This document shows positions 25,001-33,827 of a DNA stretch of 64,000 bases, in pieces (the first letter of the stretch is position 1; every line of letters starts with the position of its first letter). The notes beneath the pieces are model-generated. The model was given only the letters and a program-made list of their open reading frames with translations. It made no database searches and was not told the origin of the DNA. Source of the stretch: Sphingobacteriaceae bacterium (GTDB taxonomy: Bacteria; Bacteroidota; Bacteroidia; Sphingobacteriales; Sphingobacteriaceae); contig JAGIAD010000029.1 in assembly GCA_017745075.1 (NCBI GenBank), positions 310,001-374,000 on the forward strand, written 5' to 3'. A program made the position numbers and the translations under genes.

Positions 25001-25101
25001 GCCGCATGCAGCGTCCAATGGGCGATGCTCCACGTTTATACAATTGCGAAACTTTAGAAAACTATTCAGCAGAATTAACCGGGAAAGAACATGCATACTA
25101 A
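22081..25101 (+). CDS. Secreted amidohydrolase-family protein with two amidohydrolase-like modules
   Basis: A 1006-residue exported protein (signal peptide 1-19, ending FLFA-Q). Residues about 25-440 form an amidohydrolase-like module without metal ligands: where HxH is expected it reads FIYPSLVDAFTSYG. A linker and a small beta domain follow (about 440-545). Residues about 570-990 form a second module with the metal site intact: AGIIDEHSHIAG (HxH near 628), CHSYVQSE, FTHILEGYK and FNSDDAEM. The end LHIDDKVGSLKPGKDADVVIW is typical of the imidazolonepropionase-like subgroup. The next gene, overlapping by 11 bases, is a related protein, so they are probably translated together. Substrate unknown; secreted dipeptidase activity is possible. 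Confidence 0.88.
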   Translation: MKKILLAIGLVISTTFLFAQQTTFPVNGSFDTRPGMFAFTNATIVVNANQTLNNATLLIKGQTIQAVGAGLAVPKGYVVIDLKGKFIYPSLVDAFTSYGLSEVPAAQRGFGGQRQSIFVSTKKGAYGWNEAIRPETYVKNIFSADSKKADELRKVGFGSVNVVNRDGIARGVSAAVTLNEGADNSVILKDQTAANYSFNKGTSSNDYPTSLMGSIALLRQTYYDAQWYAKQKEEYNISLDEFGKQQNIPQIFEVDGWQNVLRADKIGKEFGKKYIIKSTGDEYQRINEVKATGASLIIPLTFPKAYDVEDPAEARNVSLSQMKGWELAPTNPAVLEKAGIKFALTAFGLENSRDFWSNIRTAIENGLSEKQALQSVTEIPASLLGISDKVGSLEKGKVANFLISSDNLFKNGNIIFENWVQGKRFVVNKMDVSDVRGTYNLNVDGIGTLTLKITGTGGGSTAAIERVGTDSVKTTANFTRNGDWVSINFNLKKNPKGDTRLSGYITSANPVTIKGESALADGTIGKFTATYKEAAKETPKKDEPKATLAMGPVIFPFSAFGSTELPKQETVLIKNGTVWTNEKDGILQNADVLLENGKIKAVGKNLSASGAKVIDATGKHVTAGIIDEHSHIAGSGGINEGAQSVSAEVRVADIINSEDVNIYRQLAGGVTTSHILHGSANPIGGQSQLIKLRWGKSPEELKFAGADGFIKFALGENVKQSNFGTGARFPVTRMGVEQTFVDEFTRAKEYQKALSVKGNSVRRDLELDAIVEILNNKRFITCHSYVQSEINMLIHVADSLGFKINTFTHILEGYKVADKMKAHGIAGSTFSDWWAYKNEVAEAIPYNGKIMHNVGITTAFNSDDAEMARHLNQEAGKSVLYGNVPEEDALKFVTLNPARMLHIDDKVGSLKPGKDADVVIWTANPLSIYAKAEKTFVDGIAYWDIDKDAQMIKAQQVERARLIQKMLESKSKGGRMQRPMGDAPRLYNCETLENYSAELTGKEHAY

Positions 25102-26413
25102 CACTAAAAGATATATACTCAGTCTGGCTTTATCGGCAACAAGCCTGATATGCTTTGCACAGGCAAACATTTCGCCAGCTAAAAAACAAACCAAAACCAT
25201 AGCCATTACGGGTGCAACGGTACATGTGGGCAATGGAACAGTGATCGAAAACGGCACCATCCTGTTTGGCAACGGAAAAATTATTTCGGTTACTGCCAAC
25301 GGACAAGTACCGCAGGATGATGTGCTTCGAATTGTAGCCACAGGGAAACATATTTATCCAGGTTTTATTGCTGCAACTACTAACCTGGGCTTAACAGAAA
25401 TTGAAGCGGTAAAAGCAACATTGGATTTTCAGGAAATAGGTGATTTTAATTCACATATCCGCTCTATTGTAGCCTACAATACCGATTCGAAGGTTCCGGC
25501 TACTTTACGCAGTAACGGCATTTTAATGGCACAACCAACCCCACAGGGCGGAACGGTTTCGGGCAGCTCATCGGTGGTACAACTCGATGCCTGGAACTGG
25601 GAAGATGCGGTAATTAAGACAGACGATGCCATGCACGTTACCTGGCCGGTTACCCCACGCTTTAGAGGAGGTTTTGGCGGTTTCGGCCGTCCGCAGCAAT
25701 CGCCCGAAACCCTAGCCGAAAGAACACAGGCTGCCATTGCGCAGTTAACTTCTTTTTTTGCCGAAGCTAAAGCCTATTCCGAAATGGGCAAACCAGAGGT
25801 AATCAATACCCGTTTCGAAGCCATGAAAAAGGTATTTGCAGGCAACGAGAAGTTATTTATTGCGGCCGATAGTCAGAAAGATATTGTTGCAGCAGTTAAT
25901 TTCGCTAAGAAATTTGGTATTACGCCGGTAATCACCGGCGCCGATGAAGCTTACTTGATTATCGATTTCTTAAAAGAAAACAACATTACTTTGGTGGTGA
26001 AACAGCCTCACGCATTACCGAACAACAATGATGATGATGTAAACATGCCTTATAAAAATGCTGCTATATTGGCCAATGCGGGCTTAAATGTAGTTTTGAG
26101 TATTGATGGTTATTGGCAACAGCGCAACCTGCCTTTTATGGCGGGTACCGTTACGGCCTGGGGCCTGGACAAAGAAAAAGCTATATCAACCATTACCTTA
26201 AATGCAGCGAAAGCCATGGGAGTTGATAAAACTACAGGCAGTATCGAAGCTGGCAAAGATGCCACTTTCTTTATCTCTGCCGGTGATGCTTTGGATATGC
26301 GTACTAATAAGGTAGAACAGGCTTTTATCCAGGGCCGCGATATCAATCTTGATAACCTGCACAAACAGCTTGACAAGAAATTTAGCGATAAATATGCTGC
26401 AGAGAAGAAATAA
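25091..26413 (+). CDS. Secreted amidohydrolase-family protein lacking the metal site
   Basis: A 440-residue exported protein (signal peptide about 1-22, ending LICFA-Q). The fold signals are present: AITGATVHVGNGTVIENGTI at the start, and AMGVDKTTGSIEAGKDATFF with QAFIQGRDI at the end. The HxH position reads HIYPGFIAATTNLGLTE, so the first metal ligands are missing, as in the N-terminal half of its neighbour. Glycine/proline-rich PRFRGGFGGFGRPQQS sits near residue 195. The start overlaps the previous stop by 11 bases. It may be a partner subunit rather than an enzyme; that is inference. Confidence 0.85.
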   Translation: MHTNTKRYILSLALSATSLICFAQANISPAKKQTKTIAITGATVHVGNGTVIENGTILFGNGKIISVTANGQVPQDDVLRIVATGKHIYPGFIAATTNLGLTEIEAVKATLDFQEIGDFNSHIRSIVAYNTDSKVPATLRSNGILMAQPTPQGGTVSGSSSVVQLDAWNWEDAVIKTDDAMHVTWPVTPRFRGGFGGFGRPQQSPETLAERTQAAIAQLTSFFAEAKAYSEMGKPEVINTRFEAMKKVFAGNEKLFIAADSQKDIVAAVNFAKKFGITPVITGADEAYLIIDFLKENNITLVVKQPHALPNNNDDDVNMPYKNAAILANAGLNVVLSIDGYWQQRNLPFMAGTVTAWGLDKEKAISTITLNAAKAMGVDKTTGSIEAGKDATFFISAGDALDMRTNKVEQAFIQGRDINLDNLHKQLDKKFSDKYAAEKK

Positions 26414-26458
26414 TGGGGTCAATTGTTTAAAGTGTTAACCGTTTATTCCATAAAATAC

Positions 26459-26490
26459 AACGGCCGATATTCATTTATCGGCCGTTTTTT
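26459..26490 (+). terminator. Intrinsic terminator after the amidohydrolase pair
   Basis: AACGGCCGATA (26459-26469) pairs with TATCGGCCGTT (26476-26486), followed by TTTTG-rich sequence, 46 bases past the stop. Confidence 0.85.
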
Positions 26491-26596
26491 GTTTTTACCT
26501 TCATCTGGCCAACATATGTACCATTTTTTTTCATAAAATAGATTAACTTTTCATTTTTCTTCGGTAATTTTCTCCAATCTAAAAACAACTTCATTA

Positions 26597-27844
26597 ATGC
26601 TTTCCGAAATGAGACCTCAATCTATTTTAAAATTCTTAATCCTTGTTTTATTCTTTTTTGCAGTTCCCACTTCGCTTTTTGCCCAGGTAATGCTTCAAGG
26701 CAAGGTTTTGGATGCTGAGAGCAGAAACCCAATAGCCAATGCCAGCGTATATTTTAACAATACCCAAATTGGTTCGGTTACCAATGATAAAGGACAATTT
26801 AAACTGCATGCTCCCAGGTTATACAATGACCTGGTGATATCTGCAGTAGGCTACGAACGGGCAATTATTAACGTCACCGAAAGCAATTCATCGTACACCG
26901 TGCTTCTAAAAGAAAAAGCCAATAACCTCATGGAAGTAAGGATAAGTACCGGAAAAAATGATTGGCAAAAATGGGGCGATTTATTTTTCCGTTTATTGCT
27001 GGGCAAAAACAGTCATATTACCAGCAACTTCAAAATCTTAAATCCGGAAGACATTAAGTTTTATTACGATCAACAGGGACATTATTTAGAAGCCAGTTCG
27101 GATAAAGCCATTTTAATTAAAAACTCTTTATTAGACTATACGATTCATCTCGATATTGAAGATTTTACCTACAACATTGTGGATGACGAATTAAATTATA
27201 ATTCGGCCGCGTATTTCGAAGGCATTAATAAAATTGATAAGAGACGGCAGTTAATTTTAAGCAACAACTATCTTGGCTCAAAAATGCATTTTTACCGAAG
27301 CCTGTATTCCAAAACGCTTGAAAGTGAAAACTTCCAGTTGTATCGTTATCATTCGGTTAAAAATTTAAAAAAAGAAAGTGTATCCCGCACAGTACAATTG
27401 TACCGGGTCAAAAAAATAGCGGCAGGAGCAAAAGGGGACGAATTACTAAAATTATCAGACAACCGCGACTCAGCAGCATACTATAAAAAAATATTATTGC
27501 AGGATGATGTTTTAAAATGGGACACTACCCAAGTTGATTATCGCCAATACCTCGCTTACGACAGCTTAAAACATAAAATGACTTTTAAATTTAATGACAC
27601 TTTAATGGTAGTATACCGGCGCAGTTTTGATGCAAACCTGGGCCTGATCAGATCCCAAGTTGGCCATGCTCAGCAGGCCACCAGGATTATAGAACTAAAA
27701 ACCCTTTTATACTTAACCAACAAAGATGGGGTGCAATTGGATCCATCAGGTTTTTGCCTGCCCAATGCAATTCTGATGACCGGCAACATGGGGGACAGAA
27801 GATTGGCCGAACAACTGCCCTACGATTATGTTAATAGTCCTTAA
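26597..27844 (+). CDS. Carboxypeptidase-like regulatory domain protein, exported
   Basis: 415 residues. The signal peptide is MRPQSILKFLILVLFFFAVP onward to LFA-Q (cut near residue 29; an alternative ATG is four codons downstream). Residues about 31-110 are a CarboxypepD_reg-like beta-sandwich: LQGKVLDAESRNPIANASVY, then IGSVTNDKGQFKLHAP and VISAVGYERAII. The remaining 300 residues match the long, poorly known C-terminal part common in Bacteroidota proteins of this type (KNDWQKWGDLFFRLLLG, then many Tyr/Asp-rich strands). There is no TonB plug or barrel. Its own promoter is not obvious. Role unknown; probably periplasmic or on the outer membrane. Confidence 0.8.
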   Translation: MLSEMRPQSILKFLILVLFFFAVPTSLFAQVMLQGKVLDAESRNPIANASVYFNNTQIGSVTNDKGQFKLHAPRLYNDLVISAVGYERAIINVTESNSSYTVLLKEKANNLMEVRISTGKNDWQKWGDLFFRLLLGKNSHITSNFKILNPEDIKFYYDQQGHYLEASSDKAILIKNSLLDYTIHLDIEDFTYNIVDDELNYNSAAYFEGINKIDKRRQLILSNNYLGSKMHFYRSLYSKTLESENFQLYRYHSVKNLKKESVSRTVQLYRVKKIAAGAKGDELLKLSDNRDSAAYYKKILLQDDVLKWDTTQVDYRQYLAYDSLKHKMTFKFNDTLMVVYRRSFDANLGLIRSQVGHAQQATRIIELKTLLYLTNKDGVQLDPSGFCLPNAILMTGNMGDRRLAEQLPYDYVNSP

Positions 27845-28182
27845 AGTCTTTATAATTTCAATTTGTAACATCTCTTTTCCATTGCCACAGATTAAACTTT
27901 TTAACATGGTAATATCCCACTTATTCCCCTCGTTTGCAACGGGAAAGATGAACCATGAATTTGTAATGCGTGTAAGTTACCGCAGTTATTACCTAACCGT
28001 CCTACAAACTACCCACCTAACATTGGCTTAACACCTGGCGTTTAAATAATTTGCCGCATGCACTTTATTTTAACAATAAACCTAAAACCTAACCATTTCT
28101 AAACCATTTCATAATACAGAATCCAATTTTGCTTAACACTACAGTAACATCTTTGTGGTCATAAAAAAACCAGAAACTAATC
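27845..28182. other. Intergenic region with a REP-like palindrome and receptor promoter
   Basis: 338 bases. TTCCCCTCGTTTGCAACGGG (27924-27945, arms TTCCC/GGGAA and CGTT/AACG) is akin to the palindromes at 5538 and 5619. Near the TonB receptor gene, TTTG (28128-28131), 16 bases, then CATCTTTG (28148-28155) is a near-consensus promoter that would give a roughly 20-base 5' UTR. I see no gene; a 67-codon frame here has no family features. Confidence 0.45.
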
Positions 28183-31100
28183 ATGATAAAAAATTTACTT
28201 ATTGCAGTGTTGCTAATGCTGTGTTGTACTTATAATGCAGCCATGGCGCAAACTACCCAGGCGTCCATTTCGGGTATTATTACCGACCAGCAAAAGAAAC
28301 CCATCCCTGGTGTTTCAGTACAGATCCGGAACAATTCGACCGGTTTTACCACCAAAACCTCTACCAATGCACAGGGAGAGTATACTTTTAAAGAGCTTCC
28401 ATTAGGTGGTCCATATACGGTTAAAGCTGTTTATATGGGTTTTGGGGAGCAAAATAGAAGTGGATATATGCTAAACCTTGGAGATGTGGTTAAAATAGCT
28501 ATTACCATGCAAGAGGCATCTCAAAATCTTGAAGCCGTTGAGGTTGTAGCATCCGGACTAAAGAATAAGGTTAAAAACTTTGGTGCATCAACAGAGATTT
28601 CAGCTAAAACAATGACACAATTACCTGTTAATGGCCGTAATTTTTCTAATCTGATGGATCTATCGCCATTAAGCAGGGGAGGCAATATTTCGGGGCAGTT
28701 AAGTTCATCAACCAACTATACTATCGATGGAATGAACGCAAAAAACCCTACGTCATCGGGTAGTACAACCAGTCGTAGTGGTGCACCATATTCAATATCT
28801 ATGGATGTTGTGCGCGAATTTAAAGTGGTAACCAATCAGTACGATGTTACTCTAGGCAGGGCTGGTGGTGGTACCGTAACAGCCGTAACTAAATCGGGAA
28901 CCAACACATTAAGCGGTAGTGCCTTTGTTTATAATCGGGCAGATTGGTTATCGAGCAAATATGATATTGCCGGTGCAAGAAGGATTAATGATTTTTCTAC
29001 CTACCAGTATGGATTTACCCTGGGAGGGCCAATCATTAAAGATAAACTACATTATTTTATAGGTTGGGATCACCAAAGAGATGCCCGCCCATTGCTTATC
29101 GCGCAAATAAATAACGATGCAGATATAGCCAGGTATAAAGTTACCAATAGCACATTACAGGAATTTCTAGGCATAGCCAGAACAAAATATGGTGTAGCAA
29201 ACAGCCCTCAATATGGGTCTTTTCCTAAGAAAAGAGGTACTGATGCTGCATTTGCCCGCTTAGACTGGCAGATTAACGAGAAAAACCTGTTAACCATTCG
29301 CGATAATTATACCAACGACAGAAATCCACTTGGTTTGGCTGATAATACCGCTATTAACTTTTACGAAAGTTATGGTAATGACAAAAACGTAGATAATAGC
29401 TTATTGGCAACCTTACGTTCAACCATCAGCAGTAAAATTACGAACGAGTTAAAGTTCCAGCACTTATATACTTTCCAGGCAAGTACGCAAAATGATCAAT
29501 TAACAGGCGCTATACCAAGAGCGGTTGTAGGAAATGTAACCTCAACACTGCCTAATGGTTCGCCAGTATCAACAGCAATTCAAATTGGTGGTCATCGTTT
29601 CGGACAAGAGGGCTTTACCAATAATGTATTCCAGTTGGTTGATAATTTTTATTACAACACCGATAAAATTAAATACACTTTTGGTTTTGATGTAATGTAC
29701 ACCCGTGCCAAATCACTTTATGGAAGCGAAGTAAACGGTCGTTTCGAATTTACAAACAGTGGATCTGGTGCCTCAGCGCAAACATCCCTTCAAAATTTCA
29801 ATAACTTAATACCGAATAGATTTTACCGTGAAGTACCGTTAATGAGTGATCCATCGGTGATAGGAAATATCTGGAACAGTGCTATTTATGGACAGATGCA
29901 AACTAAACTTGCCACAGGACTGGACTTAACCGCCGGTATCCGTGTAGATTATAGTACTTATCCTAAATCGCCATTAAACCAACAACTTCTTGATGCTATT
30001 GGCGTAAGAACCGACAATGAATTAAAGCAATTTCTAATTCAGCCCAGAATTCAGTTAGATTGGGATATTAACGAAAACAGGACGGACTTTGTTAGATTTG
30101 GTGCGGGTATTTTTGGATCGGATGTAAACAATTATGTAACCATTAACAACCTAACTTTTGATGGAAAACACTATGGAACTTTAGATGTTATCAATACTGG
30201 TGTACCTACACCTGATTTTATCGGTTACAGAAATGGTACCGTTGCCACACCATCATTACCAGCTGCACAGGTTCAAACTATTAATACCTATGCTGATGAT
30301 GCAAAGGTACCTGTTGTTTATAAAGCCAACTTATCATACAGCAAAATAATCACCGACAGATTAAAGGTGGGCATTACCGGTTACGCAACATTTGGCCGTA
30401 ATAATTATTTTTATGTAGACAGAAATATGGCTGCCACACCATACTTTACATTAACCAATGAAGCAAATAGAGGTGTGTTCGTTCCTTCGATACCTGCAAA
30501 TGGGGTTGCTGATTGGAAAACCGGAAGATTAAATACAACTCAATTTGGAAGGGTTTTAGAATTGAACAGCAAGGGGAAAGTAAATCAGTTTGCGGTTGTT
30601 CTTGATGCTACCTGGCAATATTTTAAAGATGGTCAGATATCAGCCAGTTATACCTGGAATGATACCAAAGACAATACTTCATTTAACGGTAACGTAGCCA
30701 ACTCGGCAACCTTATCATTACCTGTTACAAGCGATCCCAGAGATTTAAGCCATGTTACCTATTCAGATAATCAGTTCCGAAATAAAGTGGTGATTTATGG
30801 TACATTGCCAACATTTTGGGGCGTTACTGTTGGGGTTAGATATTCGGGCATTGGCGGAACACGCTATAGCTTATTATCAGGAGCCAACAATAATGGCGAC
30901 TTTGTAACCACTAACGATCTGGCTTTCATATTCGACAGAAATAATCCAAACGTACCTCAAAATGTACGTACAGGTTTACAGGCATTTTTAGATAACCCGA
31001 ATGTGAGCCAAAGTTTAAAAGATTATGTATTAAAATATGATGGACAAATAGCAGAGCGTAACGGTGGTATAAACGGTTTTTTTGGCACTGTTGATTTAAG

Positions 31101-31398
31101 AGTGAGCAAAAAAGTTAAATTATATAAAACCCATGCAGTTGAGTTATCGGTGGATATTTTCAATTTCGCCAATTTACTTAAGAAAAAATGGGGCGTAAAC
31201 GAAACTTTAGGAACACAGGCGCTATATGCAATTGGTATACCTGCAGTAAAAGATGCAAATGGCGTAGAAATATCGCCGGCTGTACCAAATTACAATACTA
31301 CAACACGCCAGTTTAACTATCGTGTAAACAATACTGGTATTGTTACTCCAAGTGGCAACCCTTGGCAGATACAGATCGGTTTACGCTATGGTTTTTAG
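28183..31398 (+). CDS. TonB-dependent outer-membrane receptor (Oar-like)
   Basis: A 1071-residue receptor. Signal peptide 1-22 (ending AAMA-Q), then a carboxypeptidase-regulatory domain (about 26-110: ISGIITDQQKKPIPGVSVQI, GEYTFKELPLGGPYTV). The plug follows with MTQLPVNGRNFSNLMDLSP near 146, NYTIDGMNAKNP near 181, and REFKVVTNQYDVTLGRAGGG near 210, the pattern of Oar-type receptors. The rest is a large beta-barrel ending WQIQIGLRYGF, with a terminal Phe for outer-membrane assembly. It lacks the SusC signature and has no SusD next to it. Substrate unknown. A strong terminator follows. Confidence 0.92.
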   Translation: MIKNLLIAVLLMLCCTYNAAMAQTTQASISGIITDQQKKPIPGVSVQIRNNSTGFTTKTSTNAQGEYTFKELPLGGPYTVKAVYMGFGEQNRSGYMLNLGDVVKIAITMQEASQNLEAVEVVASGLKNKVKNFGASTEISAKTMTQLPVNGRNFSNLMDLSPLSRGGNISGQLSSSTNYTIDGMNAKNPTSSGSTTSRSGAPYSISMDVVREFKVVTNQYDVTLGRAGGGTVTAVTKSGTNTLSGSAFVYNRADWLSSKYDIAGARRINDFSTYQYGFTLGGPIIKDKLHYFIGWDHQRDARPLLIAQINNDADIARYKVTNSTLQEFLGIARTKYGVANSPQYGSFPKKRGTDAAFARLDWQINEKNLLTIRDNYTNDRNPLGLADNTAINFYESYGNDKNVDNSLLATLRSTISSKITNELKFQHLYTFQASTQNDQLTGAIPRAVVGNVTSTLPNGSPVSTAIQIGGHRFGQEGFTNNVFQLVDNFYYNTDKIKYTFGFDVMYTRAKSLYGSEVNGRFEFTNSGSGASAQTSLQNFNNLIPNRFYREVPLMSDPSVIGNIWNSAIYGQMQTKLATGLDLTAGIRVDYSTYPKSPLNQQLLDAIGVRTDNELKQFLIQPRIQLDWDINENRTDFVRFGAGIFGSDVNNYVTINNLTFDGKHYGTLDVINTGVPTPDFIGYRNGTVATPSLPAAQVQTINTYADDAKVPVVYKANLSYSKIITDRLKVGITGYATFGRNNYFYVDRNMAATPYFTLTNEANRGVFVPSIPANGVADWKTGRLNTTQFGRVLELNSKGKVNQFAVVLDATWQYFKDGQISASYTWNDTKDNTSFNGNVANSATLSLPVTSDPRDLSHVTYSDNQFRNKVVIYGTLPTFWGVTVGVRYSGIGGTRYSLLSGANNNGDFVTTNDLAFIFDRNNPNVPQNVRTGLQAFLDNPNVSQSLKDYVLKYDGQIAERNGGINGFFGTVDLRVSKKVKLYKTHAVELSVDIFNFANLLKKKWGVNETLGTQALYAIGIPAVKDANGVEISPAVPNYNTTTRQFNYRVNNTGIVTPSGNPWQIQIGLRYGF

Positions 31399-31434
31399 CC
31401 TTTAACTTAGCTAACTTTCTTAGCTTAAAGTCAT

Positions 31435-31472
31435 AAAAAAAGGGAATGGATTTTTATCCGTTCCCTTTTTTT
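31435..31472 (+). terminator. Intrinsic terminator after the TonB receptor gene
   Basis: GGGAATGGAT (31442-31451) pairs with ATCCGTTCCC (31456-31465) through one G-U pair, flanked by seven A and seven T. It could work in both directions. It shows that the ABC exporter gene starts further downstream than the longest open frame suggests. Confidence 0.85.
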
Positions 31473-31479
31473 ATGTTTG
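31472..31479 (+). promoter_or_regulatory. -7 box of the ABC exporter gene
   Basis: TATGTTTG, a perfect TAnnTTTG box, directly after the terminator T tract and 24 bases before the ATG at 31503. No clear -33 box, because the terminator stem occupies that place. Confidence 0.5.
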
Positions 31480-31502
31480 CATTAACAAACAACAAAACTT
31501 TA

Positions 31503-33254
31503 ATGGGATTATTACTTAACTACCTGAAACAACACAAGTGGATTGTGGTTTTAGCACTATTGCTTGCAGGTATAAATATCGGCTTTTCACTTTTAGATCC
31601 ATTTATCACCGGTCGGATTTTAGACCGCTTTATCAATAAAAAAGATTCGTTAACCTATAGCCAATACCTTTGGGGATCGCTGGGTTTAATAGGCCTGGCT
31701 ATTGGTGCCGCAATGGTTTCGCGTATTGCCAAGAATTTCCAGGATTATTTTACCAGCGTAATCGTTCAGAAGGTTGGGGCAAAAATGTATGCTGACGGAT
31801 TGCAGCATTCGCTAAAATTGCCTTACCAGGTTTTCGAAGATCAACGCAGTGGCGAAACTTTGGGTATTTTACAAAAGGTACGTTTAGATTCAGAGAAGTT
31901 TATTACGGCTTTCATCAGCATTCTTTTTGTAAGTCTGATCGGAATGATCTTCGTGATCGTATATTCAGTATCGGTAAGTTATAAAGTTACTTTGGTTTAT
32001 TTTTCGGCCATTCCGATCATCAGTTTTGTGAGCTGGTTTTTGAGCCGTAAAATCAAAATCATACAACGTTCTATTGTTGGCGAAACTACTGCCCTGGCAG
32101 GTTCAACTACCGAATCATTAAGAAATATAGAGCTGGTTAAAAGTCTGGGGCTGGCCGATCAGGAAATTGAAAGATTGAACAAAACCACCTATAAAATTCT
32201 TGGCTTGGAGCTTAAAAAGGTGAAATATGTACGCAGCATGAGTTTCGTTCAGGGCACTACGGTAAACCTGGTGCGCAGTACTATGGTATTGGTTCTGTTA
32301 CTGCTTATTTTCGACAATACGATTTCTGCAGGACAGTATTTCTCGTTCCTTTTTTATTCATTCTTCCTTTTCGGACCGCTACAGGAATTGGGTAATGTGA
32401 TTTTAACCTGGCGTGAGGCCGAAGTTTCGCTAGGGAACTTTAAAAAGATCTTAAGCACGCCCGTTGATAAAAAACCAGAGAATCCAACTTCGATCGCAAA
32501 AATTAAAGATTTAGCCTTTAGCAATGTTGGTTTTAAGCACTTAACCGCTAATAGAAATGCACTAGAAAATATCTCCTTCAAAACCTATAATGGCCAAACC
32601 ATTGCTTTTGTTGGCCCATCAGGCTCAGGCAAAACTACTTTGGTGAAATTACTGGTAGGCTTGTACCAGCCTAAAGAGGGTGAAATTTTATATAACGGCA
32701 TTTCCAGCGATGATATAGATCTAGATGCCTTACGTGAAAAAATCGGCTTCGTAACCCAGGATACTCAATTGTTTTCGGGTACCATACGCGAAAACCTCTT
32801 ATTTGTTAACCCAACCGCTACCGACGACGATTGTTACAGGGTTTTAAATCAGGCGGCCTGTCAAACCTTATTGGCCAGGGCAGATAAGGGATTAGATTCA
32901 ATTATTGGAGAAGGTGGCGTAAAGGTTTCGGGCGGCGAAAAGCAACGTTTATCAATTGCAAGGGCACTGTTACGCCAGCCTGATATCCTGGTATTTGATG
33001 AGGCCACTTCTTCGCTCGATTCGATCACAGAAGAAGAAATCACGAAAACGATCCGTTCGGTTTCAGATTTGACCGATCACATTACAATTTTGATCGCGCA
33101 CCGCTTATCAACCATCAAACATGCCGATAAAATTTATGTGTTAGAGAAAGGCCACATCATTGAACAGGGGCAACATGAGGAGCTGATTGCACAAAATGGC
33201 CTTTATCAGGCGATGTGGCGCCAACAAATCGGCGAAAGAGTTGTTGAAGCTTAG
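31503..33254 (+). CDS. ABC exporter, fused permease and ATPase
   Basis: A 583-residue type I ABC half-transporter (MsbA/MDR class). Residues about 1-325 carry six membrane helices; the ATPase domain follows with Walker A AFVGPSGSGKTTLVK near 379, Q-loop GFVTQDTQLFSG, signature KVSGGEKQRLSIARALL, Walker B ILVFDEATSSLDS and the H-loop IAHRLSTI. The open frame extends back to 31446, but that part lies in the preceding terminator; the ATG at 31503 (MGLLLNYLKQH) follows a -7 box and fits relatives. It would act as a dimer in the inner membrane; cargo unknown. The 71-residue PLDc_N gene follows by 18 bases. Confidence 0.92.
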   Translation: MGLLLNYLKQHKWIVVLALLLAGINIGFSLLDPFITGRILDRFINKKDSLTYSQYLWGSLGLIGLAIGAAMVSRIAKNFQDYFTSVIVQKVGAKMYADGLQHSLKLPYQVFEDQRSGETLGILQKVRLDSEKFITAFISILFVSLIGMIFVIVYSVSVSYKVTLVYFSAIPIISFVSWFLSRKIKIIQRSIVGETTALAGSTTESLRNIELVKSLGLADQEIERLNKTTYKILGLELKKVKYVRSMSFVQGTTVNLVRSTMVLVLLLLIFDNTISAGQYFSFLFYSFFLFGPLQELGNVILTWREAEVSLGNFKKILSTPVDKKPENPTSIAKIKDLAFSNVGFKHLTANRNALENISFKTYNGQTIAFVGPSGSGKTTLVKLLVGLYQPKEGEILYNGISSDDIDLDALREKIGFVTQDTQLFSGTIRENLLFVNPTATDDDCYRVLNQAACQTLLARADKGLDSIIGEGGVKVSGGEKQRLSIARALLRQPDILVFDEATSSLDSITEEEITKTIRSVSDLTDHITILIAHRLSTIKHADKIYVLEKGHIIEQGQHEELIAQNGLYQAMWRQQIGERVVEA

Positions 33255-33272
33255 GAACAAAAGATATTTACC

Positions 33273-33488
33273 ATGTTACTAGCACAAGTAGAAAGTAATC
33301 GGATTGCCATAATTATTATTATTGCAGCCATATTGTGGCTGGCACTGATATTAACCGCATTGTATCACATATCCAGAAACAGTAGTATGGCTTTTACGGT
33401 AAAAGTACTCTGGTTTATCATTATCCTTTTTGCCCCGTTTATAGGCTCGATTATTTACCTCATCTGGGGTAAGAACAGGAAGTTTTAA
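33273..33488 (+). CDS. PLDc N-terminal domain small membrane protein
   Basis: A 71-residue membrane protein with two helices (about residues 10-32 and 43-63). The second half matches the PLDc_N domain: VLWFIIILFAPFIGSIIYLI then WGKNRK. That domain usually begins cardiolipin synthases; stand-alone copies like this are common in Bacteroidota and have no known function. It lies 18 bases after the ABC exporter gene and is probably co-transcribed. Confidence 0.82.
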   Translation: MLLAQVESNRIAIIIIIAAILWLALILTALYHISRNSSMAFTVKVLWFIIILFAPFIGSIIYLIWGKNRKF

Positions 33489-33827
33489 AATTATTTGAAA
33501 TTTATATACAAGGTCAGTGTCTCCACTGACCTCGTACGTTTTAGGGTAAATAATACCCTAAAATAATTTTGAACCAAATCTGGATGCCTTGCCCTGCAAC
33601 CGCAAATAGCAGCAAAACCTTAACTAAATTAAACCTGACTGTACGGAAATACTTTTTGCAGCAGCTACCCGGCCGGCACAACCACCGTTCGCAAAAAGAT
33701 TGGAGGAAAGGCAGGACTACCGAAAAGCCTAGCAGGCCATTGCTTTCCTATCTATGAAGAAAATTATAATTGGCATTTTTAACACAATGGATGCCGAATA
33801 AATTCAGCATAACACAGCTGCGGTAAA
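33489..33827. other. Intergenic region with two adjacent perfect hairpins
   Basis: AGGTCAGTG (33511-33519) pairs with CACTGACCT (33524-33532), and TTTTAGGGTA (33539-33548) pairs with TACCCTAAAA (33554-33563). The first may terminate the ABC/PLDc_N transcript. The second, with A/T-rich ends, could also be a terminator in either direction. The remaining 260 bases hold nothing I can name; a 62-codon frame has no family features. Confidence 0.5.

Noticed and set aside
27828..28031. 67-codon frame between the carboxypeptidase-regulatory gene and the TonB receptor gene
   Set aside because: It overlaps the previous stop, contains a REP-like palindrome, and shows no family features.
33569..33757. 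62-codon frame in the gap after the PLDc_N gene
   Set aside because: Composition and lack of recognisable features suggest a chance frame.
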